A stretch of 17,590 bases of DNA from an uncultured Paracoccaceae bacterium (lineage in GTDB: Bacteria; Pseudomonadota; Alphaproteobacteria; Rhodobacterales; Rhodobacteraceae): the NCBI GenBank assembly GCA_938038825.1, contig CALHST010000424.1, positions 1 to 17,590 on the forward strand. The letters are read 5' to 3'. The notes under the pieces are model-generated. The model was given only the letters and a program-made list of their open reading frames with translations, was not told where the DNA came from and did no database searches. The first letter of the stretch is position 1, and each line of letters begins with the position of its first letter. A program made the position numbers and the translations under genes. Shown in pieces: positions 1-7,164 of this stretch.

Positions 1-497
1 ACAGCCTTGTACCAGCCATCAAACGTATCGGGATCCAATCCCGCAGCCGCCCACAGGGTGCGTTCTTTCTTGTGCGTTCCGCTGTCATCACCCCGGCTGA
101 CATAGGGCGGTTGTGCAGCAGCGATACGGCCCAGCGCCTCAGCCGCCGTGTCCGCACCCGCGATGGTGGCCGGATCACCTGCTGGGCCAATCAGTACAAA
201 ATCATTATACATGATCTCGCGTCGATGGGTGCCATAGCCGTCTTTGACGAACTGCTCTTCTGCCGTTTTGGAATGCACCAGAATGGCGTCCACATCGCCT
301 GCTTCGCCCAGCCGCAACGCTTGACCTGTGCCCACCACCAGCAACTGCACCTCGATCCCGGTATCCTGCGCAATCGCAGGCAGCAAAATGTCGGACAGTC
401 CCGAATTGTGAAAACTGGTGGTCACAGCCAGTGTCATCGTCTCACTGTGCACCTGCGTGCCAAACAGAACCAAACAAGCGGCAAGCGCACGGATCAT
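1..497 (-). CDS. tupA: TupA-type tungstate ABC transporter binding protein (partial, C-terminus beyond left edge)
   Basis: Reading the minus strand from 497 gives 165 codons without a stop to the window edge. The first ~18 residues form a signal peptide (MIRALAACLVLFG, cleavage near HS-ET), so the product is periplasmic. TupA-family hallmarks are visible: TTS at 26-28 followed by NSG, GTGQAL at 57-61/62, RREIMYNDFVLIGP around 92-105 and SRGDDSGTH at 134-142. In known TupA proteins the TTS and SRGDDSGTH segments lie at the oxyanion site. The family binds tungstate for import by TupB/TupC, which would be expected further left. The ATG at 497 has a GGGAA element about 8 nt upstream; an in-frame ATG at 512 lacks one. 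It follows the FDH genes on the same strand, 50 nt after the small membrane peptide, which suggests tungsten supply to the FDH. Molybdate binding cannot be excluded from sequence alone. Confidence 0.9.
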   Translation of the reverse strand, partial: MIRALAACLVLFGTQVHSETMTLAVTTSFHNSGLSDILLPAIAQDTGIEVQLLVVGTGQALRLGEAGDVDAILVHSKTAEEQFVKDGYGTHRREIMYNDFVLIGPAGDPATIAGADTAAEALGRIAAAQPPYVSRGDDSGTHKKERTLWAAAGLDPDTFDGWYKA

Positions 498-547
498 AAG
501 CGGAATTCCCATGGTGTTCAGACAGTTTGGCAGTGCCAAACCCTGTG

Positions 548-676
548 TCAGTTGTCCAGACGCACAGCCGGACCTGCGGCCCGTTCCTGGCTTGAAAATC
601 CAGCCTGCCCCAATATCAAATTGGATCCCACTGCGATCACGGCAATGGCTGCAAATGCGATGTACATGGTTTTCAT
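548..676 (-). CDS. 42-aa single-span membrane or secreted small protein
   Basis: A 42-codon ORF starts with ATG at 676, one base after the stop of the WD40-cytochrome gene (junction TGACATG), with a GGGGGAG ribosome site 8-10 nt upstream inside the previous gene. The protein begins MKTMYIAFAAIAVIAVGSN, a short positive N-terminus followed by about 20 hydrophobic residues, then a polar tail (QAGFSSQERAAGPAVRLDN). This fits a small inner-membrane peptide with a periplasmic tail, or an uncleaved signal anchor. Tight coupling, a good ribosome site and the clean hydrophobic segment support a real gene. I do not recognise a named family. Its position between a cytochrome gene and tupA suggests a role as a small accessory subunit of the FDH electron chain, which is inference only. 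Confidence 0.75.
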   Translation of the reverse strand: MKTMYIAFAAIAVIAVGSNLILGQAGFSSQERAAGPAVRLDN

Positions 677-677
677 G

Positions 678-2015
678 TCACTTCTCCCCCGGCGCGGTCA
701 CCACGCGTAGATAGTCGATAAGATCGTCCCTATCTGTTTGTTTTGCAATGCGTTGCATCGGCATTTTTGTCCCCGGAATATAATGATCCGGGCCTTCGTC
801 AAACAACCCGTTGATTGTGTCATCTGACCAAATGATATCCGACCCCATCAGCGTGTCGGAATAGGCGTAATCTGGCACGGTTCCCGCTTGTCGCCCAAAC
901 AACTGATGCAGGCTCGGTCCGGCTTTGCGCGCACTGCCCGGCGTGACAGTATGACAAATCGAACATTTGCGTTTGAACTGACGCTCCCCATTGGGAAGTG
1001 ATGCGGGATCTTCCAGAAAGCTGCGGGTTTGCCCGGCCATTTGTCCGTGTTCAGTTAATGTGGCCACGGGCCAGGAATAAACGATGTCCTCGATCCCGCC
1101 CGCGTGGATGTTCTGGCCATCCTTTGAAAACGCCAGGGCCCAGATCGGGCCGCGTTGGGTGGCACGAAAATCTCGGGTGATGGCGCGTTTTTTGGTATCC
1201 ACCACCATGATGAACCCCTCACCATCGCCCACAGCCAGTTGCGCGGTATTGGGGTCATAGCTCATCGACAAAATCGGGCGGCGGTCCAATGTGAAATCCG
1301 CAATTTCTGCGCCTGTTTGTGGGTTCACCATACGGGTGCCCCCATCCACAGCGCCGTAAGCCAACCAGTTTTCCGCGTCGTTCAGGGCCAGTTCATTCAC
1401 GCCAAAGCCATGTTCCACCAGCCGGTGTTTTTCCGCGCCCGCGCCCACATCCCAAGCGCGGATGGTGCCATCGGTGGACGCAGAATACAGCGTATCGCAC
1501 GCCTGCGAGAATACGACGTCGTTCACACCTGCTGTGTGGCCTGCCAAGACTGTGCGTTTGGGCCAATCCCCTGCCCCGCCCAGCGCCGCACCGGGCAAAG
1601 GCCCCATGTCCCAAATGCTGATCGTGCTGTCCCAGCTGGCACTCGCCACAAGTGTCGTTGTGCCCTGACAGACAGCCAGTGACATCACTTTGGCAGTATG
1701 TGTGCCCATCACGACCCCGCCTGAATCTGCCGACCAAAGCCGCACCGCGAAATCATCGCCGGCCGAGGCCAGCACATCCGGGGACAGAAACACCACTGTG
1801 TTCACAGCCGCCTCATGCCCATCCAACCACATCGCAGTGCCATCCGCCCAAAGGCCCACGGCATTGTCAAAGCTGGCCGTTGCGATCTGACCCGTGGGCG
1901 ACACAGTGACATCCATGATCGGCCCACCATGCCCCTTCAGGGTAAAGAAGTCTTGCGCACTCACAGCCCCCGCCGAAACGGTCATCAGGGACGCTATGAC
2001 CAGCGCGCGCAGCAT
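678..2015 (-). CDS. Periplasmic WD40-repeat protein fused to a C-terminal class I cytochrome c
   Basis: The 445-aa product starts with a Sec signal peptide (MLRALVIASLMTVSAGAVSA, cleavage before QDFF). Residues ~25-330 form WD40-type repeats, recognisable by GH dipeptides and terminal LW/IW/AWD motifs (GHGG..VGLW, GHEA..VRLW, HTAK..SIWD, GHTAG..RAWD), enough for a beta-propeller. The last ~95 residues are a cytochrome c domain: CSICH at 351-355 binds haem covalently, the following GPSLHQLFGR resembles class I cytochromes, and M418 or M420 in PGTKMPM is the likely axial ligand. Its ATG follows directly on the TAG of the cytochrome b subunit gene with no convincing ribosome site, so translation is probably coupled. 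From this linkage I infer that it takes electrons from the FDH membrane subunit or docks another periplasmic carrier. No catalytic role is visible. Confidence 0.9.
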   Translation of the reverse strand: MLRALVIASLMTVSAGAVSAQDFFTLKGHGGPIMDVTVSPTGQIATASFDNAVGLWADGTAMWLDGHEAAVNTVVFLSPDVLASAGDDFAVRLWSADSGGVVMGTHTAKVMSLAVCQGTTTLVASASWDSTISIWDMGPLPGAALGGAGDWPKRTVLAGHTAGVNDVVFSQACDTLYSASTDGTIRAWDVGAGAEKHRLVEHGFGVNELALNDAENWLAYGAVDGGTRMVNPQTGAEIADFTLDRRPILSMSYDPNTAQLAVGDGEGFIMVVDTKKRAITRDFRATQRGPIWALAFSKDGQNIHAGGIEDIVYSWPVATLTEHGQMAGQTRSFLEDPASLPNGERQFKRKCSICHTVTPGSARKAGPSLHQLFGRQAGTVPDYAYSDTLMGSDIIWSDDTINGLFDEGPDHYIPGTKMPMQRIAKQTDRDDLIDYLRVVTAPGEK

Positions 2016-3218
2016 CTATTCTGCGGGGGTCGCACTTTCAGGGGCCTGTTTGGCCTTGGCCAACTCTTCTTCCGCCCAGATGGAATGATGCTCGCGCGCC
2101 CATTGCTCTTCGACCTCGCCCGAAGTCATGGCATCTGCCGCGCCCTCCATACCCACCGTCCCGATATAGATATGGGCCAGAATGATGGCCATCAGTACAA
2201 AGCTGACAATGGCATGCCAAAGCTGCGCGTATTGCATTTCCTCGTGCGGAGCGAGCGTTGTGCGCAGCTCTCCCAATCCCAAGGCTCCGGATATTCCAAA
2301 GGAATTGAGCTTGGCAAAGGTGGGTGCAAACATGTTGATTTCGAACGGGAATAACAAAGCCAACCCAGACACCGAAATGGATCCGCCCAGCACAATCACA
2401 GACCAGAAAATCAGCTTTTGACCGGCATTGAATTTCTTGGCTGGGGGATGGCTTTTGGTAAAGATGCCCCCGCCCTTGAGGATCCAGTTGATATCCGTAC
2501 GATCCGGCAAGTTGTGAATGACCCACATCACAAAGATCATGATCAGACCCAGCATAAACGCCCAGGACACATTGTTATGGATCCACTTGGACCCCACCGC
2601 GAGAAACGCGAAGGTTTCATGGCCAAAGGCCGGGATCAGCACTTTGCGCCCGAACAAGGTTACCAGACCAGTGATTCCCAACAGGATGAAAGACCCCGCA
2701 AGCAACCAATGTCCAAAGCGTTCAATCGACTTAAAGCGCACCACTTTGCGCCCCGTCTTTTCACCATCAATCCTGATGCGTCCCCGCAACAGCAGGAACA
2801 AGGCCAACAGGACCAAAGTGCCCAACAGCAAATAGCCGCCATAGATGGATAACGGCCCCTCTCGGAATTGCAGCCACTTCATGCCGCCATCCTGTACCAA
2901 CACAGTCGCTGCAGGCCCATTGTTGGACGCCGTGATATCCGCACTGCCAAAGCGCAAGGCGCGCCATTGGTCCGGGGCAGACGCACCGCCCAGGGTGCCC
3001 AATTGCGCATCAAGGTTCGCCCCAGCGTCCGGGTTGCCGGTCACGCCACTGCGAAACGCATTGTCGACAGGTTCCCCCCGTTGGCGCGCCATGATGTCTT
3101 CAAGTGTTTGTGCGCCCCCGGTGGCACTGCGGTCCGGCGCAGGCGCGGACGCCTCTTGCGCATGTGCCAGCGAAAAGAATGACAGGGTCAACATCACAGC
3201 AATCAAAGCACGCAGCAT
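2016..3218 (-). CDS. fdhC: Formate dehydrogenase cytochrome b556 (gamma) subunit, long form
   Basis: The 400-aa product resembles FdnI/FdoI-type di-haem cytochrome b subunits, which pass electrons from the iron-sulfur subunit to the quinone pool or another acceptor. I chose ATG 3218 because a signal peptide (MLRALIAVMLTLSFFSLAHA) follows and GAGGACC lies 5-8 nt upstream; an in-frame ATG at 3263 would bury that signal. Hydrophobic spans lie near 122-145, 168-190, 217-236, 268-292 and 333-356. H170, H214, H335 and H349 match the spacing of the four haem-ligand histidines of FdnI. The protein is nearly twice the usual ~217 aa: it has an exported N-terminal region of ~100 residues (21-120) and one extra span before the core. 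The charged C-terminus (EEELAKAK) is probably cytoplasmic. An 85-bp gap with a hairpin separates it from the upstream iron-sulfur subunit gene. The symbol is by family analogy (also called fdoI/fdhI). Confidence 0.92.
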   Translation of the reverse strand: MLRALIAVMLTLSFFSLAHAQEASAPAPDRSATGGAQTLEDIMARQRGEPVDNAFRSGVTGNPDAGANLDAQLGTLGGASAPDQWRALRFGSADITASNNGPAATVLVQDGGMKWLQFREGPLSIYGGYLLLGTLVLLALFLLLRGRIRIDGEKTGRKVVRFKSIERFGHWLLAGSFILLGITGLVTLFGRKVLIPAFGHETFAFLAVGSKWIHNNVSWAFMLGLIMIFVMWVIHNLPDRTDINWILKGGGIFTKSHPPAKKFNAGQKLIFWSVIVLGGSISVSGLALLFPFEINMFAPTFAKLNSFGISGALGLGELRTTLAPHEEMQYAQLWHAIVSFVLMAIILAHIYIGTVGMEGAADAMTSGEVEEQWAREHHSIWAEEELAKAKQAPESATPAE

Positions 3219-3249
3219 ATCAGGTCCTCGACAAATATAGCGTTCGTGA

Positions 3250-3277
3250 AAAGGGCGACCCAATAGGATCGCCCTTT
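3250..3277 (-). terminator. Hairpin between fdhB and the cytochrome b gene; possible intra-operon terminator or attenuator
   Basis: The bases AAAGGGCGA (3250-3258) pair perfectly with TCGCCCTTT (3269-3277) around a 10-nt loop. On the transcribed minus strand the descending arm ends in four T residues before CACG. The stem lies 27 nt after the iron-sulfur subunit stop and 32 nt before the cytochrome b start. This could be a leaky terminator lowering the membrane and cytochrome genes relative to the catalytic subunits, or a 3'-end stabiliser of processed mRNA. The short T run argues for partial termination at most. Confidence 0.5.
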
Positions 3278-3303
3278 CTGTTCATAATCCCAGAAGGGGC
3301 GTC

Positions 3304-3897
3304 TTAGCCGTCACGTTGGCCGTATGCAGATCCCCAGCCCCATGCGCCGGACCCAAAGCCCCGGGCCACCACGCGTTCGCGATAGATGCCCGACACGATG
3401 TCGCCGTCACCCGCCAGAAGCGCCTTTGTGGAACACATCTCGGCGCAGATTGGCAATTTGCCTTCTGCGATCCGGTTGCGCCCGTACTTGGCGAATTCTG
3501 CGGTAGAGTGGTTTTCCTCGGGGCCGCCTGCGCAGAAGGTACATTTGTCCATCTTGCCGCGGGATCCGAAGTTGGCTGCTTGTGGGAACTGTGGCGCGCC
3601 GAACGGACACGCATAGAAACAGTAGCCACAGCCGATGCAGAGGTCTTTGGAGTGTAATACCACCCCTTCCTCGTTCTGGTAAAAGCAGTCTACAGGGCAG
3701 ACCGCCATACAGGGCGCATCGGAACAGTGCATACAGGCGACCGAAATCGACCGCTCCCCCGGAGAGCCGTCGTTGATCGTGACAACTTTCCGACGGTTGA
3801 TGCCCCAGGGCACTTCATGCTCGTTCTTACAAGCCGTGACACAGGCGTTGCATTCAATGCAGCGTTCAGCATCGACGAGAAACTTTGCTCTTGCCAT
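3304..3897 (-). CDS. fdhB: Formate dehydrogenase iron-sulfur (beta) subunit
   Basis: The 197-aa protein carries four [4Fe-4S] sites in the pattern of the FdnH/DmsB family: C13-C16-C19-C23, C55-C58-C63-C67, C87-C90-C93-C97, and C119-C122-C151-C155. It forms the wire from the catalytic subunit to the cytochrome b subunit. There is no signal peptide, as expected for a partner carried across the membrane with a Tat-exported subunit. A C-terminal membrane helix, present in the ~294-aa FdnH, is missing; the protein ends in a short Gly/Trp-rich tail (GSGAWGWGSAYGQ). In this it resembles the soluble beta subunits of Desulfovibrio-type FDHs. A strong AAGGAGGA ribosome site lies 6-13 nt upstream and begins inside the stop of the catalytic gene 12 nt away, so the two are co-translated. 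Confidence 0.95.
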   Translation of the reverse strand: MARAKFLVDAERCIECNACVTACKNEHEVPWGINRRKVVTINDGSPGERSISVACMHCSDAPCMAVCPVDCFYQNEEGVVLHSKDLCIGCGYCFYACPFGAPQFPQAANFGSRGKMDKCTFCAGGPEENHSTAEFAKYGRNRIAEGKLPICAEMCSTKALLAGDGDIVSGIYRERVVARGFGSGAWGWGSAYGQRDG

Positions 3898-3909
3898 TCT
3901 TAGTCCTCC

Positions 3910-6804
3910 TTACGCTGTCCAGATTTTGCAAAGAGTGGCTTTCGTCTCTTGCATCTGGGTTACTGAATCATAGCCATAGGTCTGTGCCGTGTTCGAACTT
4001 TCGCCCAACACATAAGGGTCTGCACCATCCGGATACTTGGACCGCAGGTCCTCGCCTTCCAGATGACCACCGAAGTGGAACGGCATAAAGGCCACGCCTT
4101 CGCCAACCCGTTCGGTCACCATGGCCATCACTTTGACCTTGGCGCCTTCGGGGCCTTCCACCCAGACTTGTGTGCCGTCCCGAACGCCCAGGTTATTGGC
4201 ATCACGGGTGTTGATTTCGACAAACATGTCCTGTTGCAGTTCCGCCAGCCACGGGTTGGACCGGCTTTCATCCCCGCCCCCCTCGTATTCGACCAGACGA
4301 CCGGATGTCAGAATCATGGGATACTCTTTCGAGAAATCATTCTTCTGGATCGAGGCATACATGGTCGGCAAGCGATAGAACTTGCGGTCCTCATATGTTG
4401 GATAATCCTCAACCAAGTCGCGGCGGTTGGTATAGAGCGGTTCCCGGTGTAACGGCACAGGATCAGGGAAGGTCCACACAACGGCACGTGCCTTGGCATT
4501 CCCGAAGGGCGCCATTTCATGTGCAATCGCAACCCGCTGGATGCCGCCTGAAAGGTCGGTTTTCCAGTTGGTTTTGGGCCCCGCAATCGCGTCAATTGTG
4601 GCGCGTTCTTCTGCGGTCAGCTCGCTGTCCCAACCCAGATCCATCAGCATCTGCATGGTGAATTCGGGATATCCATCCTGAATATCTGAATCCAGACTTG
4701 CAACGCCTTCGGCCAGCAGGTTGTCCCCATCCCGTTCCACACCAAAGCGCGCACGGAAGGTCAAACCACCTTCGGACACACGTTTTGACATGTCATAAAG
4801 GTTGGGTGTGCCGGGGTGCTTCATCTCGGCTGTGCCCCAGGATGGCCATGGCAGACCATAATAGTCCCCATCGGCAGGCCCCCCATTCGCGCGCAAAGTT
4901 GTGCGATCGAATGTGTGTTGGTTGGCCATGTGCAACTTAATGCGGTCCGGGTCCTGCCCGGTATAGCCAATAGTCCACATGCCTTTGTTGAACTCACGCG
5001 TGATGCTTTCCACCACAGGCGTTTCGTCGTCTTCCATTTCGATGTTGCGGAAGAAACGATCTGCCCAGCCAAACTTGTTGGCGAACTTGGCCATGATGAC
5101 CTCGTCCGGCAGCGATTCAAACAGCGGGTCCACCACTTTGTCGCGCCACTGGAAAGACCGGTTCGACGCCGTGACAGAGCCACGCGTTTCGAACTGGGTA
5201 CAGGCTGGCAGCAAATAAACCCCATCTGTGCGGTCATGCAGAACAGCAGACACCGTTGGATAAGGATCCACGACAACCAGCATATCCAGCTGCTCCATCG
5301 CGGTTTTCATTTCCTTCTGACGGGTTTGCGAGTTCGGCGCATGCCCCCAAAGAACCATGGCACGCACCTTGTTGGGGTTGTCCATGTTGTCGGGGTCTTC
5401 CAGAACACCATCAATCCAACGCGACACGGGAATACCCGTAAGTTGTTGCAATGACTTGTCTTTGCCTTCGCTATCCTTGGTCATGGCAAACTGGTTTTTC
5501 AGCCAGTCGTTGTCCTCTCCCCAAACGCGGGCCCAGTGTGCCCAAGAGCCTGCGGACAGACCATAGTAACCGGGGAGCGTGTGGGACAGAACGCCAAGGT
5601 CCGTAGCACCCTGCACGTTGTCGTGGCCACGGAAGATGTTCGTCCCACCACCCGATGTGCCCATGTTGCCAAGCGCCAACTGCAGCACGCAATACGCGCG
5701 CGTGTTGTTGTTGCCGTTGGTGTGCTGCGTGCCACCCATACACCAGATCACAGTGCCGGGGCGGTTGTTTGCCATGGTGCGTGCAACGCGCTTCAGCTGA
5801 GAACCGGGCGCGCCAGTGACACGTTCCACTTCTTCAGGCGTCCACTTGCGCACTTCTTCCTGAATCTGGTCCATGCCCCAAACGCGGGTGCGGATGAACT
5901 CTTTGTCCTCCCAACCGTTTTCAAAGATGTGCCACAGGATCCCCCAAACCAGCGCCACATCGGTGCCGGGACGGAAACGGACATATTCGTCCGCATGGGC
6001 CGCTGTGCGGGTAAAGCGTGGGTCACACACAATCACCGGCGCATTATTCTGCTCTTTGGCACGCAACAAGTGCAGCAGCGACACAGGGTGTGCTTCTGCA
6101 GGGTTGCCGCCAATGATGAAGATCGCGCGGGAGTTGTGGATATCGTTATAGCTGTTGGTCATGGCGCCGTAGCCCCATGTATTCGCAACACCCGCAACAG
6201 TGGTCGAGTGACAGATCCGCGCCTGATGATCCACGTTGTTCGTGCCCCAATAGGCGGCAAACTTGCGGAACAAATAGGCCTGTTCGTTATTGTGCTTGGC
6301 AGAACCCAGCCAATACACGGAATCCGGCCCGCTTTCTTCGCGGATATTCATCATGCCGTCGCCGATTTCGTCGATGGCCTGATCCCAGCTGATGCGTTTC
6401 CACTCGCCGTTTTCTTTTTTCATCGGGTACTTGAGACGCCGCTCGCCATGCGCATGTTCACGCACCGCGGCCCCTTTGGCGCAATGCGCACCAAGGTTAA
6501 AGGGGCTGTCCCATCCCGGCTCTTGCCCGGTCCAAACGCCATTGCTGACTTCGGCAATAACAGTACATCCGACAGAACAGTGTGTGCAGACGGATTTGAT
6601 GGTTTCAACGGCCCCATTGGCTGCTGTCTGGGCAGTGGCTTGGGTTACGGACCCGCCTGTTGCCGAGATGGCAGCAAGGCCGCCAATTGCCAGACCACTT
6701 CCGCGCAAAAAGGCGCGGCGATCAACGGATTTCTCCGCGACATCTGACAGGATACTGGTCCGCTGGGGGCGTCGCGCAACCCCGTTGGTCTTTTTCCTTA
6801 ACAT
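3910..6804 (-). CDS. fdhA: Formate dehydrogenase catalytic (alpha) subunit, Cys type, Tat-exported
   Basis: The 964-aa protein oxidises formate to CO2 at a bis-molybdopterin Mo or W centre. I chose ATG 6804 because GGGAGG lies 7-12 nt upstream; an in-frame ATG at 6885 has no such site and only adds a poor leader. A Tat signal (RR at 29-30 in DRRAFLRGS, then a hydrophobic stretch) places the enzyme in the periplasm. C73-C76-C80-C108 bind the N-terminal [4Fe-4S] cluster. In the active-site segment RICHSTTVAG the metal ligand is C198, followed by H199; E. coli FdnG has selenocysteine here. No in-frame TGA occurs. The molybdopterin oxidoreductase core fills the middle, and the C-terminal dinucleotide-binding domain begins near residue 828 (YPMILTSGR). 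The length is near that of FdnG (~1015 aa), so it is a full-size membrane-type FDH alpha subunit. A nearby tupA favours tungsten, but sequence alone does not settle Mo versus W. Confidence 0.97.
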   Translation of the reverse strand: MLRKKTNGVARRPQRTSILSDVAEKSVDRRAFLRGSGLAIGGLAAISATGGSVTQATAQTAANGAVETIKSVCTHCSVGCTVIAEVSNGVWTGQEPGWDSPFNLGAHCAKGAAVREHAHGERRLKYPMKKENGEWKRISWDQAIDEIGDGMMNIREESGPDSVYWLGSAKHNNEQAYLFRKFAAYWGTNNVDHQARICHSTTVAGVANTWGYGAMTNSYNDIHNSRAIFIIGGNPAEAHPVSLLHLLRAKEQNNAPVIVCDPRFTRTAAHADEYVRFRPGTDVALVWGILWHIFENGWEDKEFIRTRVWGMDQIQEEVRKWTPEEVERVTGAPGSQLKRVARTMANNRPGTVIWCMGGTQHTNGNNNTRAYCVLQLALGNMGTSGGGTNIFRGHDNVQGATDLGVLSHTLPGYYGLSAGSWAHWARVWGEDNDWLKNQFAMTKDSEGKDKSLQQLTGIPVSRWIDGVLEDPDNMDNPNKVRAMVLWGHAPNSQTRQKEMKTAMEQLDMLVVVDPYPTVSAVLHDRTDGVYLLPACTQFETRGSVTASNRSFQWRDKVVDPLFESLPDEVIMAKFANKFGWADRFFRNIEMEDDETPVVESITREFNKGMWTIGYTGQDPDRIKLHMANQHTFDRTTLRANGGPADGDYYGLPWPSWGTAEMKHPGTPNLYDMSKRVSEGGLTFRARFGVERDGDNLLAEGVASLDSDIQDGYPEFTMQMLMDLGWDSELTAEERATIDAIAGPKTNWKTDLSGGIQRVAIAHEMAPFGNAKARAVVWTFPDPVPLHREPLYTNRRDLVEDYPTYEDRKFYRLPTMYASIQKNDFSKEYPMILTSGRLVEYEGGGDESRSNPWLAELQQDMFVEINTRDANNLGVRDGTQVWVEGPEGAKVKVMAMVTERVGEGVAFMPFHFGGHLEGEDLRSKYPDGADPYVLGESSNTAQTYGYDSVTQMQETKATLCKIWTA

Positions 6805-6814
6805 CTCATTTCCT

Positions 6815-6848
6815 CCCTTGCGTGCTTGGGCATTGCCCTTGCTTGCTT
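6815..6848 (-). repeat. 13-nt imperfect direct repeat flanking a GGGCAATGCCC hairpin in the fdhA leader
   Basis: On the minus strand AAGCAAGCAAGGG (6848-6836) and AAGCACGCAAGGG (6827-6815) differ at one base and lie 21 nt apart. The inverted repeat GGGC-AAT-GCCC (6838-6828) joins them. The second copy ends in the GGG of the fdhA ribosome site (GGGAGG), so pairing or protein binding here could tune fdhA translation. No function is proven, and a recent short duplication explains it equally well. Confidence 0.4.
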
Positions 6849-6918
6849 GGTTATCTGTTACCTCAGACAGTCGGGCGTCACGCAACCAGTCGTCTGTGGG
6901 TCTTTAGGTGAAAGGGTC

Positions 6919-7110
6919 CTAGAACCGGGCGCTTTCAAGGTAGGCGCGCGTATGCGCGGTATCCTGCATCTTTTCAGACGACAGATCTGCGGGGCTTGCT
7001 TCAGCTTGCGTTGTGCCAGCGGCCAATGCCACAGCAGCAACGGGCGCTGATGTCCCTGCAAGTTTCAGAAAATCGCGCCGGCTTGCGCCGTCTTCGGTTT
7101 TCTTGGTCAT
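6919..7110 (-). CDS. Small Tat-signal protein of formate dehydrogenase operons (FdhX type)
   Basis: The 63-aa protein has a Tat motif near its start (SRRDFLKLAG at 10-19), then a hydrophobic stretch and an Ala-rich cleavage region (AAGTTQAEA). Only ~30 residues would remain after cleavage, ending in TRAYLESARF. It matches what I know of the family called 'formate dehydrogenase region TAT target', short proteins encoded just upstream of FDH catalytic genes; their role is unknown. A GGAGGGAG ribosome site precedes ATG 7110. The gene sits between the chaperone and fdhA on the same strand. Possible roles are a small periplasmic subunit or a decoy that occupies the Tat chaperone, both speculative. 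Confidence 0.88.
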   Translation of the reverse strand: MTKKTEDGASRRDFLKLAGTSAPVAAVALAAGTTQAEASPADLSSEKMQDTAHTRAYLESARF

Positions 7111-7133
7111 GGGATGTCTCCCTCCCTGTTGGT

Positions 7134-7149
7134 GGCGGGCATCCCCGCC
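7134..7149 (-). other. GC-rich intercistronic hairpin between the chaperone gene and the small Tat-protein gene
   Basis: GGCGGG (7134-7139) and CCCGCC (7144-7149) form a perfect 6-bp stem with a 4-nt loop. It lies in the 54-bp gap after the chaperone stop, just before the ribosome site of the small Tat protein. No T run follows, so it is more likely an mRNA-processing or stability element than a terminator. Confidence 0.35.
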
Positions 7150-7164
7150 GGTGATGCGCAGCGC

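Noticed and set aside
3219..3263. Longer start of the cytochrome b subunit at ATG 3263
   Set aside because: It would place 15 residues before a good signal peptide and would run through the hairpin at 3250-3277; ATG 3218 has a ribosome site.
6187..6220. Possible selenocysteine codon in the FDH active site
   Set aside because: The codon at the metal-ligand position is a Cys codon in the segment RICHSTTVAG, and the reading frame has no internal TGA.
5536..6747. A 403-codon plus-strand open frame opposite fdhA
   Set aside because: It lies wholly antisense to the well-supported FDH catalytic gene, its translation is Arg/His/Val-rich without recognisable motifs, and such long antisense frames are common in GC-rich genes.
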